Below, in pieces: positions 48,271 to 55,871 of a stretch of 64,000 nt of DNA. Location of the stretch: contig NZ_CP061316.1 of assembly GCF_018688335.1 (NCBI RefSeq), forward strand, positions 1,922,001-1,986,000, given 5' to 3'. Made by a program: the position numbers and the translations under genes. The DNA is from Polynucleobacter sp. AP-Jannik-300A-C4 (lineage in GTDB: Bacteria > Pseudomonadota > Gammaproteobacteria > Burkholderiales > Burkholderiaceae). The first letter of the stretch is position 1; every line of letters begins with the position of its first letter. The notes beneath the pieces are model-generated. The model had not been told where the DNA came from and ran no database searches. It saw only the letters and a list, made by a program, of their open reading frames with translations.

Positions 48271-48648
48271 TTAAATTAAAAACCCTGATAGCAACCAAAG
48301 CATCATCAAAAGACCGCCAAAGAAAATCACATAACCAACCAATGAGGACATACACAAAAAGTAGCCAGGCGGAGTTTCTGCGTTAGATAGACTTTTTATA
48401 AATTTTTTATGCTGAATTGCAGATAACAATGAGAGGCTTGTCCCAAGCAAGATCAAAGACATTCCAACAAAGGCTGAAATAGCAGAATGCATTGGATTAA
48501 TTTGGTTTGTTAAATTAAAGAATCTTACAAACAAACCAAATCTTTCCACCACAAAGCCCAGCGCAATGAATGCTAGGGCAGATCGTTGCCACGCCAATAA
48601 AGTTCTTTCAGCAGCAAAATATACCCTAGGATCATCCAAATAAGACAT
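48271..48648 (-). CDS. DUF202/YidH family membrane protein
   Basis: 125 residues from the ATG at 48648 (GGGAAG upstream), starting MSYLDDPRVYFAAERTLLAW. The motif AAERTLLAWQRSALAFIALG is diagnostic of DUF202. Three membrane segments follow (about 22-42, 58-80, 98-122). YidH-like proteins are small inner-membrane proteins without a known function. It lies at the left edge of the catabolic block and is separated by 56 bases from the Bug-type gene on the same strand. Confidence 0.88.
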   Translation of the reverse strand: MSYLDDPRVYFAAERTLLAWQRSALAFIALGFVVERFGLFVRFFNLTNQINPMHSAISAFVGMSLILLGTSLSLLSAIQHKKFIKSLSNAETPPGYFLCMSSLVGYVIFFGGLLMMLWLLSGFLI

Positions 48649-48704
48649 TTTTCTTCCCAAGAATCAGAGAATTAAACCTGCAAATCTACAGCCAAATCAA
48701 GCTT

Positions 48705-49667
48705 TTAATCGGGCTTGATATTTCTTTGTGCGACTAAGGTTTTCCACTTTTGAATATCGTCACGAATAAATTTTGCAAACTGGTCTGAAGTTCCTCCAAC
48801 AGTTTCCATACCCATATCAGCAAAGCGCTGCCTTACCTCAGGCTGGGACAAAATTTCATTAACATCCTTATTCAGGCGATCTACTATTTTTACTGGTAGC
48901 TTAGCTGGGCCAACTAGGCCAAACCATGTATACACCTCTGTGTTTTTATAACCCAACTCACCCAAAGACGGTACATCAGGCAAAAGGCTTGAGCGTGTGG
49001 AGCCAAATACTGCTAACACACGTATCTTTCCACTCTTCACATGAGGCAATGGAGAAATTATTGGATGAATTCCAGCATCAACCCTCTCCCCTAACAAATC
49101 AGTCACTGCAGGGGCGTCCCCTTTATAAGGAATGTGGTTTAAATTAGATTTAGCAAGGTTGTTAAACAACTCCAAAGCAAGATGAGGTGCTGTTCCATTT
49201 CCAGGGCTTGAAATATTTAAACCAGTAGGCTGCTTTGCAGATGCAGCCAATAGCTCGGCAACGGTTTTAATTGGTGAGTTCGCTGGCACCATTAAAAATA
49301 AAGGGGCCCTAACTACTTGCACAACTGGCGTGAAGTCTTTTAAGGTGTCGTAAGGAAGCTGTCCATACAGCGCTGGATTGGTTGTATGAGGTGCAGCAAC
49401 CATTACAAAGTTATAGCCATCCGGCTCAGCTCTAGCAATTATTTCTGATGCTATCCGAATATTTGCCCCTGGCTTATTTTCAACAATAATTGTCTGTTGG
49501 AGTTTTGTTGATAATTTTTCTGCGATTAATCTAGTAGCTATATCGTTAGAGCCACCGGGTGCAAATGGAGAAATAAATTTTATTGATCTATTAGGCCACT
49601 CTTGCGCATTGGCAACTCCAGATGCAACAGCGATTACGCACATCAAAAACATTAATATTTTTTTCAT
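48705..49667 (-). CDS. Bug/TctC family solute-binding protein
   Basis: A 320-residue periplasmic receptor of the tripartite tricarboxylate transporter type. The signal peptide is MKKILMFLMCVIAVASGVANA-like (first 21 residues). EWPNRSIKFISPFAPGGSND and NISSPGNGTAPHLALELFNN are the usual ligand-loop motifs, with HIPYKGDAPAVTDLLGERVD in the second lobe. Such proteins bind carboxylates. No tctA or tctB gene is present, so the ligand must be moved by a transporter elsewhere. It is 17 bases after the acyl-CoA dehydrogenase gene and likely belongs to the same operon. Confidence 0.93.
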   Translation of the reverse strand: MKKILMFLMCVIAVASGVANAQEWPNRSIKFISPFAPGGSNDIATRLIAEKLSTKLQQTIIVENKPGANIRIASEIIARAEPDGYNFVMVAAPHTTNPALYGQLPYDTLKDFTPVVQVVRAPLFLMVPANSPIKTVAELLAASAKQPTGLNISSPGNGTAPHLALELFNNLAKSNLNHIPYKGDAPAVTDLLGERVDAGIHPIISPLPHVKSGKIRVLAVFGSTRSSLLPDVPSLGELGYKNTEVYTWFGLVGPAKLPVKIVDRLNKDVNEILSQPEVRQRFADMGMETVGGTSDQFAKFIRDDIQKWKTLVAQRNIKPD

Positions 49668-49684
49668 ATAACCTCTTTTATTGA

Positions 49685-50836
49685 TTATTTTAAAATTCGC
49701 TTAGCAATATTCAGTAAGTGAATTTGGCTAGTCCCCTCATACAACCTAAATAAACGCACATCTCTATACAGCATTTCTATTGGGCCACCTGTATCCGCAC
49801 AATATCCAGCACCCCCAAAAATTTGTACTACGCGATCTGCCACCCTTCCGCACATTTCAGAGGCATAGTATTTGCAAATAGATGCTTGAGTGGCAATATC
49901 CTCGCCTCGATCTCTCGCCCTAGCAGTCTCCAGAACTAAACTTTTCGCAGCCTCTATCTCAACCTTACTTTCCGCCAACATAGCCTGGATCAGTTGAAAT
50001 TCAGCGATAGGTTTTCCAAATTGCTCACGCTTTTTAACATGGGCAAGTGCTTCATCAAGCAGGCGTATTGCCGGGCCAATACACAAGGCAGCCAAATTGA
50101 TTCGTTGCTTATTAAGAGCCTTCATGGCAGTCGTAAATCCGAGGCCCAACTCACCGCCTAGAACATCAGAACCCGTGGCACGTACATCTTTTAAAAATAC
50201 TTCAGATACTGGGGAGCCAGCTTGCCCCATTTTTTTGTGCTCTGGGCCAGTGCTAATCCCGGGAGTATCTTTGGAAATTAAAAATGCACTAATTCCCTTG
50301 TAGGATCGATCATTTAAGTCTGTTCTAGCAAAGACGGTAAAAAGATCTGCAATTGGGGCATTCGTTATATAGCGCTTTGTGCCATTAATAAGAAACCCTC
50401 CATCCCCATCCAACAGGGCCATTGACTTTAATGCAGTAGCATCTGAACCCGCCTCTGGCTCTGTCAACGCAAGGCATCCCGTTATCTCCCCCGATGCCAG
50501 CTTAGGTAGCCACTTTTCTTTTTGAGCTTGCGTACCATCTTGTACAAGCCCCTCAGAGCCAATACCTGTATTTGTTCCAGCCCTTGCTCGAAATGTAGTT
50601 GCCGCCTGAGATATTTCCATATTGGCAAGTGCCAACTCTTCGGTAGTGAGGCCGCTACCACCAAACTCCTGAGGGATGCTCCAGCCAAAGTAACCGTTAG
50701 TGCGCATCAACTCAACAATAGATTCAGGAATTTGATTGGCCTCCACCACAGCAGCCTCTGCTGGAATCGCTACATCCTTAACAAATTCACGGATACCCCT
50801 CAGTCGCTTCAGATTTAACTCGTCATTGGTTATCAC
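49685..50836 (-). CDS. Acyl-CoA dehydrogenase
   Basis: A 383-residue flavoprotein. CLALTEPEAGSDATALKS near residue 130 binds FAD, RYITNAPIADLFTVFART follows, and the catalytic Glu is in LFRLYEGTSQIHLLNIAKR near 366. It would introduce a double bond into an acyl-CoA, with electrons passed to ETF. The chain length or substrate cannot be read from sequence. Neighbouring genes (CoA-transferase, IclR, Bug protein) suggest that a free organic acid is first activated to its CoA ester and then dehydrogenated. Confidence 0.93.
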   Translation of the reverse strand: MITNDELNLKRLRGIREFVKDVAIPAEAAVVEANQIPESIVELMRTNGYFGWSIPQEFGGSGLTTEELALANMEISQAATTFRARAGTNTGIGSEGLVQDGTQAQKEKWLPKLASGEITGCLALTEPEAGSDATALKSMALLDGDGGFLINGTKRYITNAPIADLFTVFARTDLNDRSYKGISAFLISKDTPGISTGPEHKKMGQAGSPVSEVFLKDVRATGSDVLGGELGLGFTTAMKALNKQRINLAALCIGPAIRLLDEALAHVKKREQFGKPIAEFQLIQAMLAESKVEIEAAKSLVLETARARDRGEDIATQASICKYYASEMCGRVADRVVQIFGGAGYCADTGGPIEMLYRDVRLFRLYEGTSQIHLLNIAKRILK

Positions 50837-50840
50837 TTGA

Positions 50841-51623
50841 TCATCCTCTATTTAGAAAGGCAGTACCGCCATCTCGCTCAATATTTCGTTTTGCTTCCAG
50901 TAAGAATGGCAGCACCTTTTTACTAATCTCTAATTGAGTTGGCTTTGATCCACTCATCGTGCAATTTAATGCGACAAGGGGATCATCATTGCTGCCTACC
51001 CTTAGCGGCACAGCCACTGCATAAACATCAGACTCCCAATCTCCGCGACTTAAGCAATAGCCATTTTTTTCATAAAACTCTTGATCCCGATGAAATATCT
51101 GAATGTCACGGCGGTGCTGGGTTGGATTTGCGACTTTTAATCGATTCAGGATGGATTTTTGCTCTAGATCACCTGATGCAAAAATTAAGGCACGACCAAT
51201 CGAAGTGGTGAGCAATGGCCTACTACTTCCAATATCAGGCTTTAAAAAATTTCCACGATCTAGCCGCAGCGCATCAACATAAATGACTTCAAGTCGTCCC
51301 AACATCCCCAAATTTACGGTCCACCTTGTTTTGGTAGCCAATTTTTCCATATGCGGCCTTGCAAGATGTCGAATATCCATTCCCGCTAACATTGGATATC
51401 CCAACATGAGGACACCGGGGGCAAGTCTGTATTTTTGTAAGCGCTCCACCCTGGCCAAATAACCCAACTTTTCAAGGGTATAAGTCAAGCGAGAAACCGT
51501 TGCTTTAGGCAAGGAAGTCTTTTCACATAGCTCACGATTACCCAGCAATTGATCGGTCGGGGTAAATGCACGCAACACATCTAACCCCCTGCTAAGGTTA
51601 ATAGCAAATTGGCGATCAATCAT
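50841..51623 (-). CDS. IclR family transcriptional regulator
   Basis: 260 residues from the ATG at 51623; the upstream TTG is unlikely. The winged helix-turn-helix is in LGNRELCEKTSLPKATVSRL near residue 32. The ligand domain covers about 80-250 (HLARPHMEKLATKTRWTVNL). IclR proteins sense carboxylates or aromatic acids. It stands first in the minus-strand operon and is divergent to the CoA-transferase gene, so it likely controls both sides from the 147-base gap 51624-51770. Confidence 0.92.
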   Translation of the reverse strand: MIDRQFAINLSRGLDVLRAFTPTDQLLGNRELCEKTSLPKATVSRLTYTLEKLGYLARVERLQKYRLAPGVLMLGYPMLAGMDIRHLARPHMEKLATKTRWTVNLGMLGRLEVIYVDALRLDRGNFLKPDIGSSRPLLTTSIGRALIFASGDLEQKSILNRLKVANPTQHRRDIQIFHRDQEFYEKNGYCLSRGDWESDVYAVAVPLRVGSNDDPLVALNCTMSGSKPTQLEISKKVLPFLLEAKRNIERDGGTAFLNRG

Positions 51624-51770
51624 GATTAGAGACAAATTTCAACATAATCAGATCCTCTTACTTTCTAATTGAATACACAATCTATTCCAGCCACTGTTTC
51701 GCTCTGCGAAACATTAACCCAAACAATATCAAATTTGATTCAATAGGGTTTTAGCTCACAAATTAGACAA

Positions 51771-52973
51771 ATGATCTCTCGCCCACCATTGCTTCAAGAT
51801 GTTCGGATTTTGGATTTATCCACAGTCATTGCGGCACCCTTTGCTGCCACTTTATGCGCTGATCTAGGCGCTACAGTCACGAAAATAGAATTGCCAGATG
51901 GATCAGATGCCTTGAGGGGTCTGGCCCCGACAACCCCCGAGTATGCGCTTTATTGGAAAGCGGTAAATCGCGGAAAAACAGGTATTACGCTTGATGTGCG
52001 AACAGCTAAAGGTAAAGAACTGTTTCTAAAGATACTCAAAAATACTGATGTATTGGTAGAAAACTTTCGCACCGGAACTATGGATCGATGGGGCTTAGAT
52101 CTAAAAACGCTACTCGAAGCCAACCCCAAATTATTAGTTTTACGACTAACGGGATTCGGACAAACTGGCCCCTATGCAGCAAGGCCTGGATTTGCTCGCA
52201 TTTTTGAAGCTATGAGCGGCTTAACCAATTTAATCGGAACTCCCACTAGTGGGCCACAACACCCCAATTTGCCTATAGGAGACTTAGTAGCCGGTTTATT
52301 TGGTGCACTGAGTATTTCTGCTGCGATTGCTTCCATCAGAAGAGATCCATCGCAGTCTGGTTTTGAAATTGATCTCTCTGCAACTGAAGCCGTATTTCGA
52401 TTATTAGATCCGCTGGCTGTTGAGTATGAGGTTCTGGGAGTTAATAGAACACACAAAGGAAACCGTGCCAGCTATACAGCACCCTCAAACATGTATCAAA
52501 CCAAAGATGGGCTCTGGGTTACGTTAGTAGCCTCCTCAGATGCGATATTTAAACGCTTATGTACGGCCATTGGTAAAAGTGAATGGGTTGATGACCCTAG
52601 ATTTTCATCAAACCCCAATCGATGTATCAATGTAGTGGAGCTAGATACTGGAATAGCAAATTGGTTTGCGCACAATAGGTATCTCGAAATTGAAAAATTA
52701 TTGAATGAAGCTGGCATCCCCTATACCAAAGTTTATGACATCAAAGATGTTCTAGATGATCCCCAGGTGAAAGCTAGAAATGGAATTATCCGACTGGTAG
52801 ATACGGATCTTGGAAGCATTCCTGCACCATGTGTGGTGCCTCGAGTGTCAGATATTAAAATGGCGACCATCAAATCCGGGCCTAAGACCGGGGAAGATAA
52901 TTCATCCTTTTACAAAACTCTTGGGCTATCTGATCAAGAAATAAATACCCTGGAGAAAGATGGGATTATTTAA
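51771..52973 (+). CDS. CaiB/BaiF (family III) CoA-transferase
   Basis: A 400-residue family III CoA-transferase. LLQDVRILDLSTVIAAPFAA at residues 7-26 is the CoA-binding start, VNRGKTGITLDVRTAKGKEL follows, and the expected catalytic Asp is in HPNLPIGDLVAGLFGALS near residue 171. It would move CoA from one acid (often succinyl-CoA) to another. Together with the divergent acyl-CoA dehydrogenase it forms the first two steps of a small catabolic route; the acid is unknown. It is the last gene before the pseudo-tRNA and the right direct repeat. Confidence 0.92.
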   Translation: MISRPPLLQDVRILDLSTVIAAPFAATLCADLGATVTKIELPDGSDALRGLAPTTPEYALYWKAVNRGKTGITLDVRTAKGKELFLKILKNTDVLVENFRTGTMDRWGLDLKTLLEANPKLLVLRLTGFGQTGPYAARPGFARIFEAMSGLTNLIGTPTSGPQHPNLPIGDLVAGLFGALSISAAIASIRRDPSQSGFEIDLSATEAVFRLLDPLAVEYEVLGVNRTHKGNRASYTAPSNMYQTKDGLWVTLVASSDAIFKRLCTAIGKSEWVDDPRFSSNPNRCINVVELDTGIANWFAHNRYLEIEKLLNEAGIPYTKVYDIKDVLDDPQVKARNGIIRLVDTDLGSIPAPCVVPRVSDIKMATIKSGPKTGEDNSSFYKTLGLSDQEINTLEKDGII

Positions 52974-53129
52974 ACGCCGTCTTTAGAATGACTTTGTTAA
53001 AAAACGATGCTTAACATACGCCGATCAATACTCTTTGTAAGAACTTGAATCGCTTAATGAAATTAACGACACAATCTATTGCCAGCCCGATAAAAATAAA
53101 AGCCATCCGAGGAAGTTTTTAGCGTTACT
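52974..53129. other. Gap after the CoA-transferase with decayed terminator
   Basis: No gene. AAAAGCCATCCGAGGAAGTT TTTAGCGTTACT at 53097-53129 resembles the AAAAAACCACCCGAAGGTGG and GGTGTTTCT part of the array repeats in order, leading into the pseudo-tRNA. Confidence 0.45.
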
Positions 53130-53200
53130 TGGTGACTCAGGCTAGACTCGAGAACGGATAAAAGAGTTTCAATCTTTTACTCTACTCTCCGCTATTGGCT
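53130..53200 (-). pseudogene. Decayed, almost full-length tRNA-Phe copy
   Basis: Read on the minus strand, GTAGAGTAAAAGATTGAAAC TCTTTTATCCG and TCTCGAGTCTAGCCTGAGTC ACCA follow the tRNA-Phe gene from the D-arm to CCA (GTAGAGCAGAGGATTGAAAA ... TTCGATTCC ... CACCA) with many changes. The anticodon triplet GAA is kept. Stems no longer pair well, so it is not functional. Confidence 0.65.
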
Positions 53201-53295
53201 GATAATAGCCATTGAGCGTCCCGTAACTAGACGCCGAATAAACTTATCCCATTTAGAACAGGCAAAAACAAATCCTCTATCTATCGAGGCTTGAT
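53191..53295. repeat. Direct repeat with composite three-hairpin element (right of the catabolic block)
   Basis: GCTATTGGCTGATAATAGCC, hairpin 1 GCGTCCCGTAACTAGACGC (53216-53234), a decayed hairpin 2 (ATCCCATTTAGAAC), and hairpin 3 CCTCTATCTATCGAGG (53274-53289). It pairs with 48073-48178. Confidence 0.88.
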
Positions 53296-53306
53296 GGAAT
53301 GATGAT

Positions 53307-53999
53307 TTAAGAAGCATCTCCAGCATTAATAGATTTTGGTTTTGGGCATGTAGATCTCAGCCCATCTATATGCTCCAGTAAGTTTGGCAAAATTCGTCCC
53401 CACATAGGGTCAACAATAAAATCAATGCCTTCTCGTCTGGCCATTTTTGCAGCAGGCACAAAATCAGCATCACCAGCCATTAATACAATCTGGCTCACTT
53501 GATGCTTCATTGCCAAGGACGAAATATCGACTGCGATACGCATATCAACGCCTTTTTGCCTCACATTGGGCATAACATCATGCTCTGTTAACTGCTCAAA
53601 CTTAACTTTCCCTTTAAGCATTAATTCTATTTTTTCAGGCTTAATGGTCCAAGGGGTTTCATTAGATAAATGCCCCAATCGAAGAGCTGTCTTGCGCTTA
53701 GCCTTTAGGTATTCATGAAGCTCATTTCTAAAAATAGCCTCCTGAGACTTTGAAAAATCAACCGCGCTTTTAGTTATGGGATTGTGTAATTTTTTATTTA
53801 AGGGAGTGCAATCATAGAAAAAAATTCTATACAACTCATGCTTTCTGCGTTCCTTGCCTTTTACGCCCTCAACCAAATGGGCTAGCGCACATCTGAACAA
53901 GAATTCAGATGCCCTCTTGGCATCATAAGAATTATGTGGCTCGATTTTCCGAAATCGCTTAATAAAATAAGCGCCATCTATCAGTATGGCTGTAGACAT
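53307..53999 (-). CDS. NYN domain protein (LabA/DUF88-like PIN-fold)
   Basis: A 230-residue protein of the NYN family, PIN-like ribonucleases. The first acidic motif is AILIDGAYFIKRF (Asp near residue 8); the second group is GVDMRIAVDISSLAMKHQVS (near 150) and the third VLMAGDADFVPAAKMARREG (near 175), the order expected for the metal site. It probably cleaves RNA. The gene is separated from the catabolic block by the right direct repeat and is the last gene of island B. A role in phage defence or RNA control is possible but not shown. Confidence 0.88.
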   Translation of the reverse strand: MSTAILIDGAYFIKRFRKIEPHNSYDAKRASEFLFRCALAHLVEGVKGKERRKHELYRIFFYDCTPLNKKLHNPITKSAVDFSKSQEAIFRNELHEYLKAKRKTALRLGHLSNETPWTIKPEKIELMLKGKVKFEQLTEHDVMPNVRQKGVDMRIAVDISSLAMKHQVSQIVLMAGDADFVPAAKMARREGIDFIVDPMWGRILPNLLEHIDGLRSTCPKPKSINAGDAS

Positions 54000-54220
54000 A
54001 ACTTTGGCTCTTCAACAAAATAAAAAAGCCCAGGGGTTCGGCAAATCCTAGATGTTTGGATCGCTTACTGCCAAGGGCGGGATGAGTGAATAATACTCCC
54101 TAACAATTACACATTGCTAGTAAGGTTTACCCAAATACAACAAACATGCTTTAAAAAGCTTTAAAACGATGTTTCTGGGTAATAAATTAATTCCAAGATG
54201 AGATTGTTATCGCCAACACG
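54000..54220. other. Non-coding gap before the end of island B
   Basis: No gene seen in about 220 bases. AAAAAAGCCCAGGGGTTCGG at 54022-54041 loosely recalls an array terminator. Nothing else stands out. Confidence 0.4.
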
Positions 54221-54410
54221 ACGCTGTCGATGCCATTCGGGAAATATTCGAAATCGCTGAGAGCCAACAGATTCGGTGCTTGTAGGGCGGTGGGTCGCAA
54301 CCAGCTTAGACCCAATGTGCAGAACTGTTTTAGTCCTCTATCCTAGCTTTTCAATCCTCTGCTCTACCGACTGAGCTACCAGGCCAAGAGTTAGGATTAT
54401 AAATGAAACT
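54221..54410. repeat. End of island B: island-end sequence plus tRNA-Phe 5' half and promoter (attR-like)
   Basis: 54221-54347 matches the end of island A (42222-42348). 54348-54410 is identical over 63 bases to 21335-21397, from the tRNA anticodon loop through the TATAAT box. It marks the junction with the core chromosome; the tRNA half is not functional. Confidence 0.95.
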
Positions 54411-54510
54411 AATTTGTAGGATTAAAAACTGGGTTTACGATGGCAATTTACTCAATTGACTTATCAATCGGCATCCAAGAGGGCCGTATTTAAAGGGTCT
54501 TATGGAGTGT

Positions 54511-55845
54511 TTAGTAGTTCCCAGCAATCTGACTAGCTAATTGCTCGGCTTGCTTGGCAATAGCGCTTGCAGCAATGACATCACCCAAGCTTCCCATGGT
54601 TGCCGGTCCAATCATCCATAAACTATTCCACCGATCAGATGGTGAACGAATCACTCGGAAGCTTTCATCAACCGCGATAGCATGCCCAAGCGGGTCCCTG
54701 ATCGCCAATCGGTTTTCAATGAGTTGATTTAGTAAGGGATCAGATGCAACGCCTGTGCAATTGATGATTCGATCTCCCTCAACATTAATTCCATTACCCA
54801 AGAGCACTCTCACCTTAGAGTCAGTACATTTGATTTCTATTGCACGCCCCAATACAAATTGAATTTGATTATTTGACTTCAGCTTTTCATATGCAGCTAT
54901 CGTTTGTGGTGAGGCTCGAAAACGATATAAATTCCATAGCCAACCTACCCTCTTAAATAAAGTTCGCTTTTGATGCACGGAGAATTGTTGCCAAATGATA
55001 TTAATATTTGTCCTCAACTCTTCCCATGCGCTCTGCCACTCTGTGCTCGTAGTGGATGTTGATGGCAAATAATCCCGTATGAAACGAATGAATTTAGCTG
55101 GACTTAAATTCTGCGGCCAAACGGGCTGAATCTTTCTTTCCCAATTCGCCTGGGCTGGAGGAAAAATGGCTCTCGGACTAATCACATATATTTGTCCAAG
55201 ATGCTTACGCTCTACCAAATTATTAATGGCATCTAATGCTGTCAATCCTCCGCCAAGCAAAATAATGCTCTCATGGGCTTCGACCCCGACTAATCCATGT
55301 CCCGTCCAAGGGTTCTCGACAAGACATGATGCAGATAGATCAGGATAAGGATTAGTGACTACGCAAGGCCAAGTGGGTGGGGGATTGCCAGTAGCGATAA
55401 TGACTCGCTTTGCACTTAATACCGCTTGGTTATCAAGAACAAGATTCCAAGAATTATCGGCCGAACTTAAGCTGACAACTTTAGCTTTAATTTGTTCAAT
55501 GTCATCCGATTTAGTTTCGGCAGAAATCAGTTCAGAAACATACCGACCAAAATCTTGGCGACGATAAAAATATCCTGCATCTGTCTTTGCTTCTGGATCA
55601 TTTACATGCTCTTTAGCCCACCTTGAAAAATGCAAGGGGTCATCTGAAAAAATGATTGGCAAATCCTCACGGATGTTTAGTCGAAAATGTAGATTGTCAC
55701 AACCATATGCATTTCCCTTGCCTAGAGCGCCTGATCCAATCACCGTTATAGCGGTGGGTGCAATGCCCCTGCGCAAGAGATGCGCCACCATTACAGCTGC
55801 AGCAAAGCCGTCTCCAATAATCGCCAATTCTTTAATGTTCGACAT
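54511..55845 (-). CDS. FAD/NAD(P)-binding oxidoreductase
   Basis: A 444-residue flavoprotein with two nucleotide-binding sites: KELAIIGDGFAAAVMVAHLL at residues 5-24 for FAD, and ESIILLGGGLTALDAINNLV near residue 195 for a second dinucleotide, plus RVIIATGNPPPTWPC and RIINCTGVASDP. It resembles the FAD-NAD(P)-binding proteins often annotated as hydroxyacylglutathione-hydrolase-like or lysine-monooxygenase-like. It starts 26 bases after the OsmC-YcaO gene on the same strand, so they form an operon and may modify the same target. It is the first core gene next to the islands. Confidence 0.82.
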   Translation of the reverse strand: MSNIKELAIIGDGFAAAVMVAHLLRRGIAPTAITVIGSGALGKGNAYGCDNLHFRLNIREDLPIIFSDDPLHFSRWAKEHVNDPEAKTDAGYFYRRQDFGRYVSELISAETKSDDIEQIKAKVVSLSSADNSWNLVLDNQAVLSAKRVIIATGNPPPTWPCVVTNPYPDLSASCLVENPWTGHGLVGVEAHESIILLGGGLTALDAINNLVERKHLGQIYVISPRAIFPPAQANWERKIQPVWPQNLSPAKFIRFIRDYLPSTSTTSTEWQSAWEELRTNINIIWQQFSVHQKRTLFKRVGWLWNLYRFRASPQTIAAYEKLKSNNQIQFVLGRAIEIKCTDSKVRVLLGNGINVEGDRIINCTGVASDPLLNQLIENRLAIRDPLGHAIAVDESFRVIRSPSDRWNSLWMIGPATMGSLGDVIAASAIAKQAEQLASQIAGNY

Positions 55846-55871
55846 GGGTCAGCCTAAATAGTAATTAGCCC

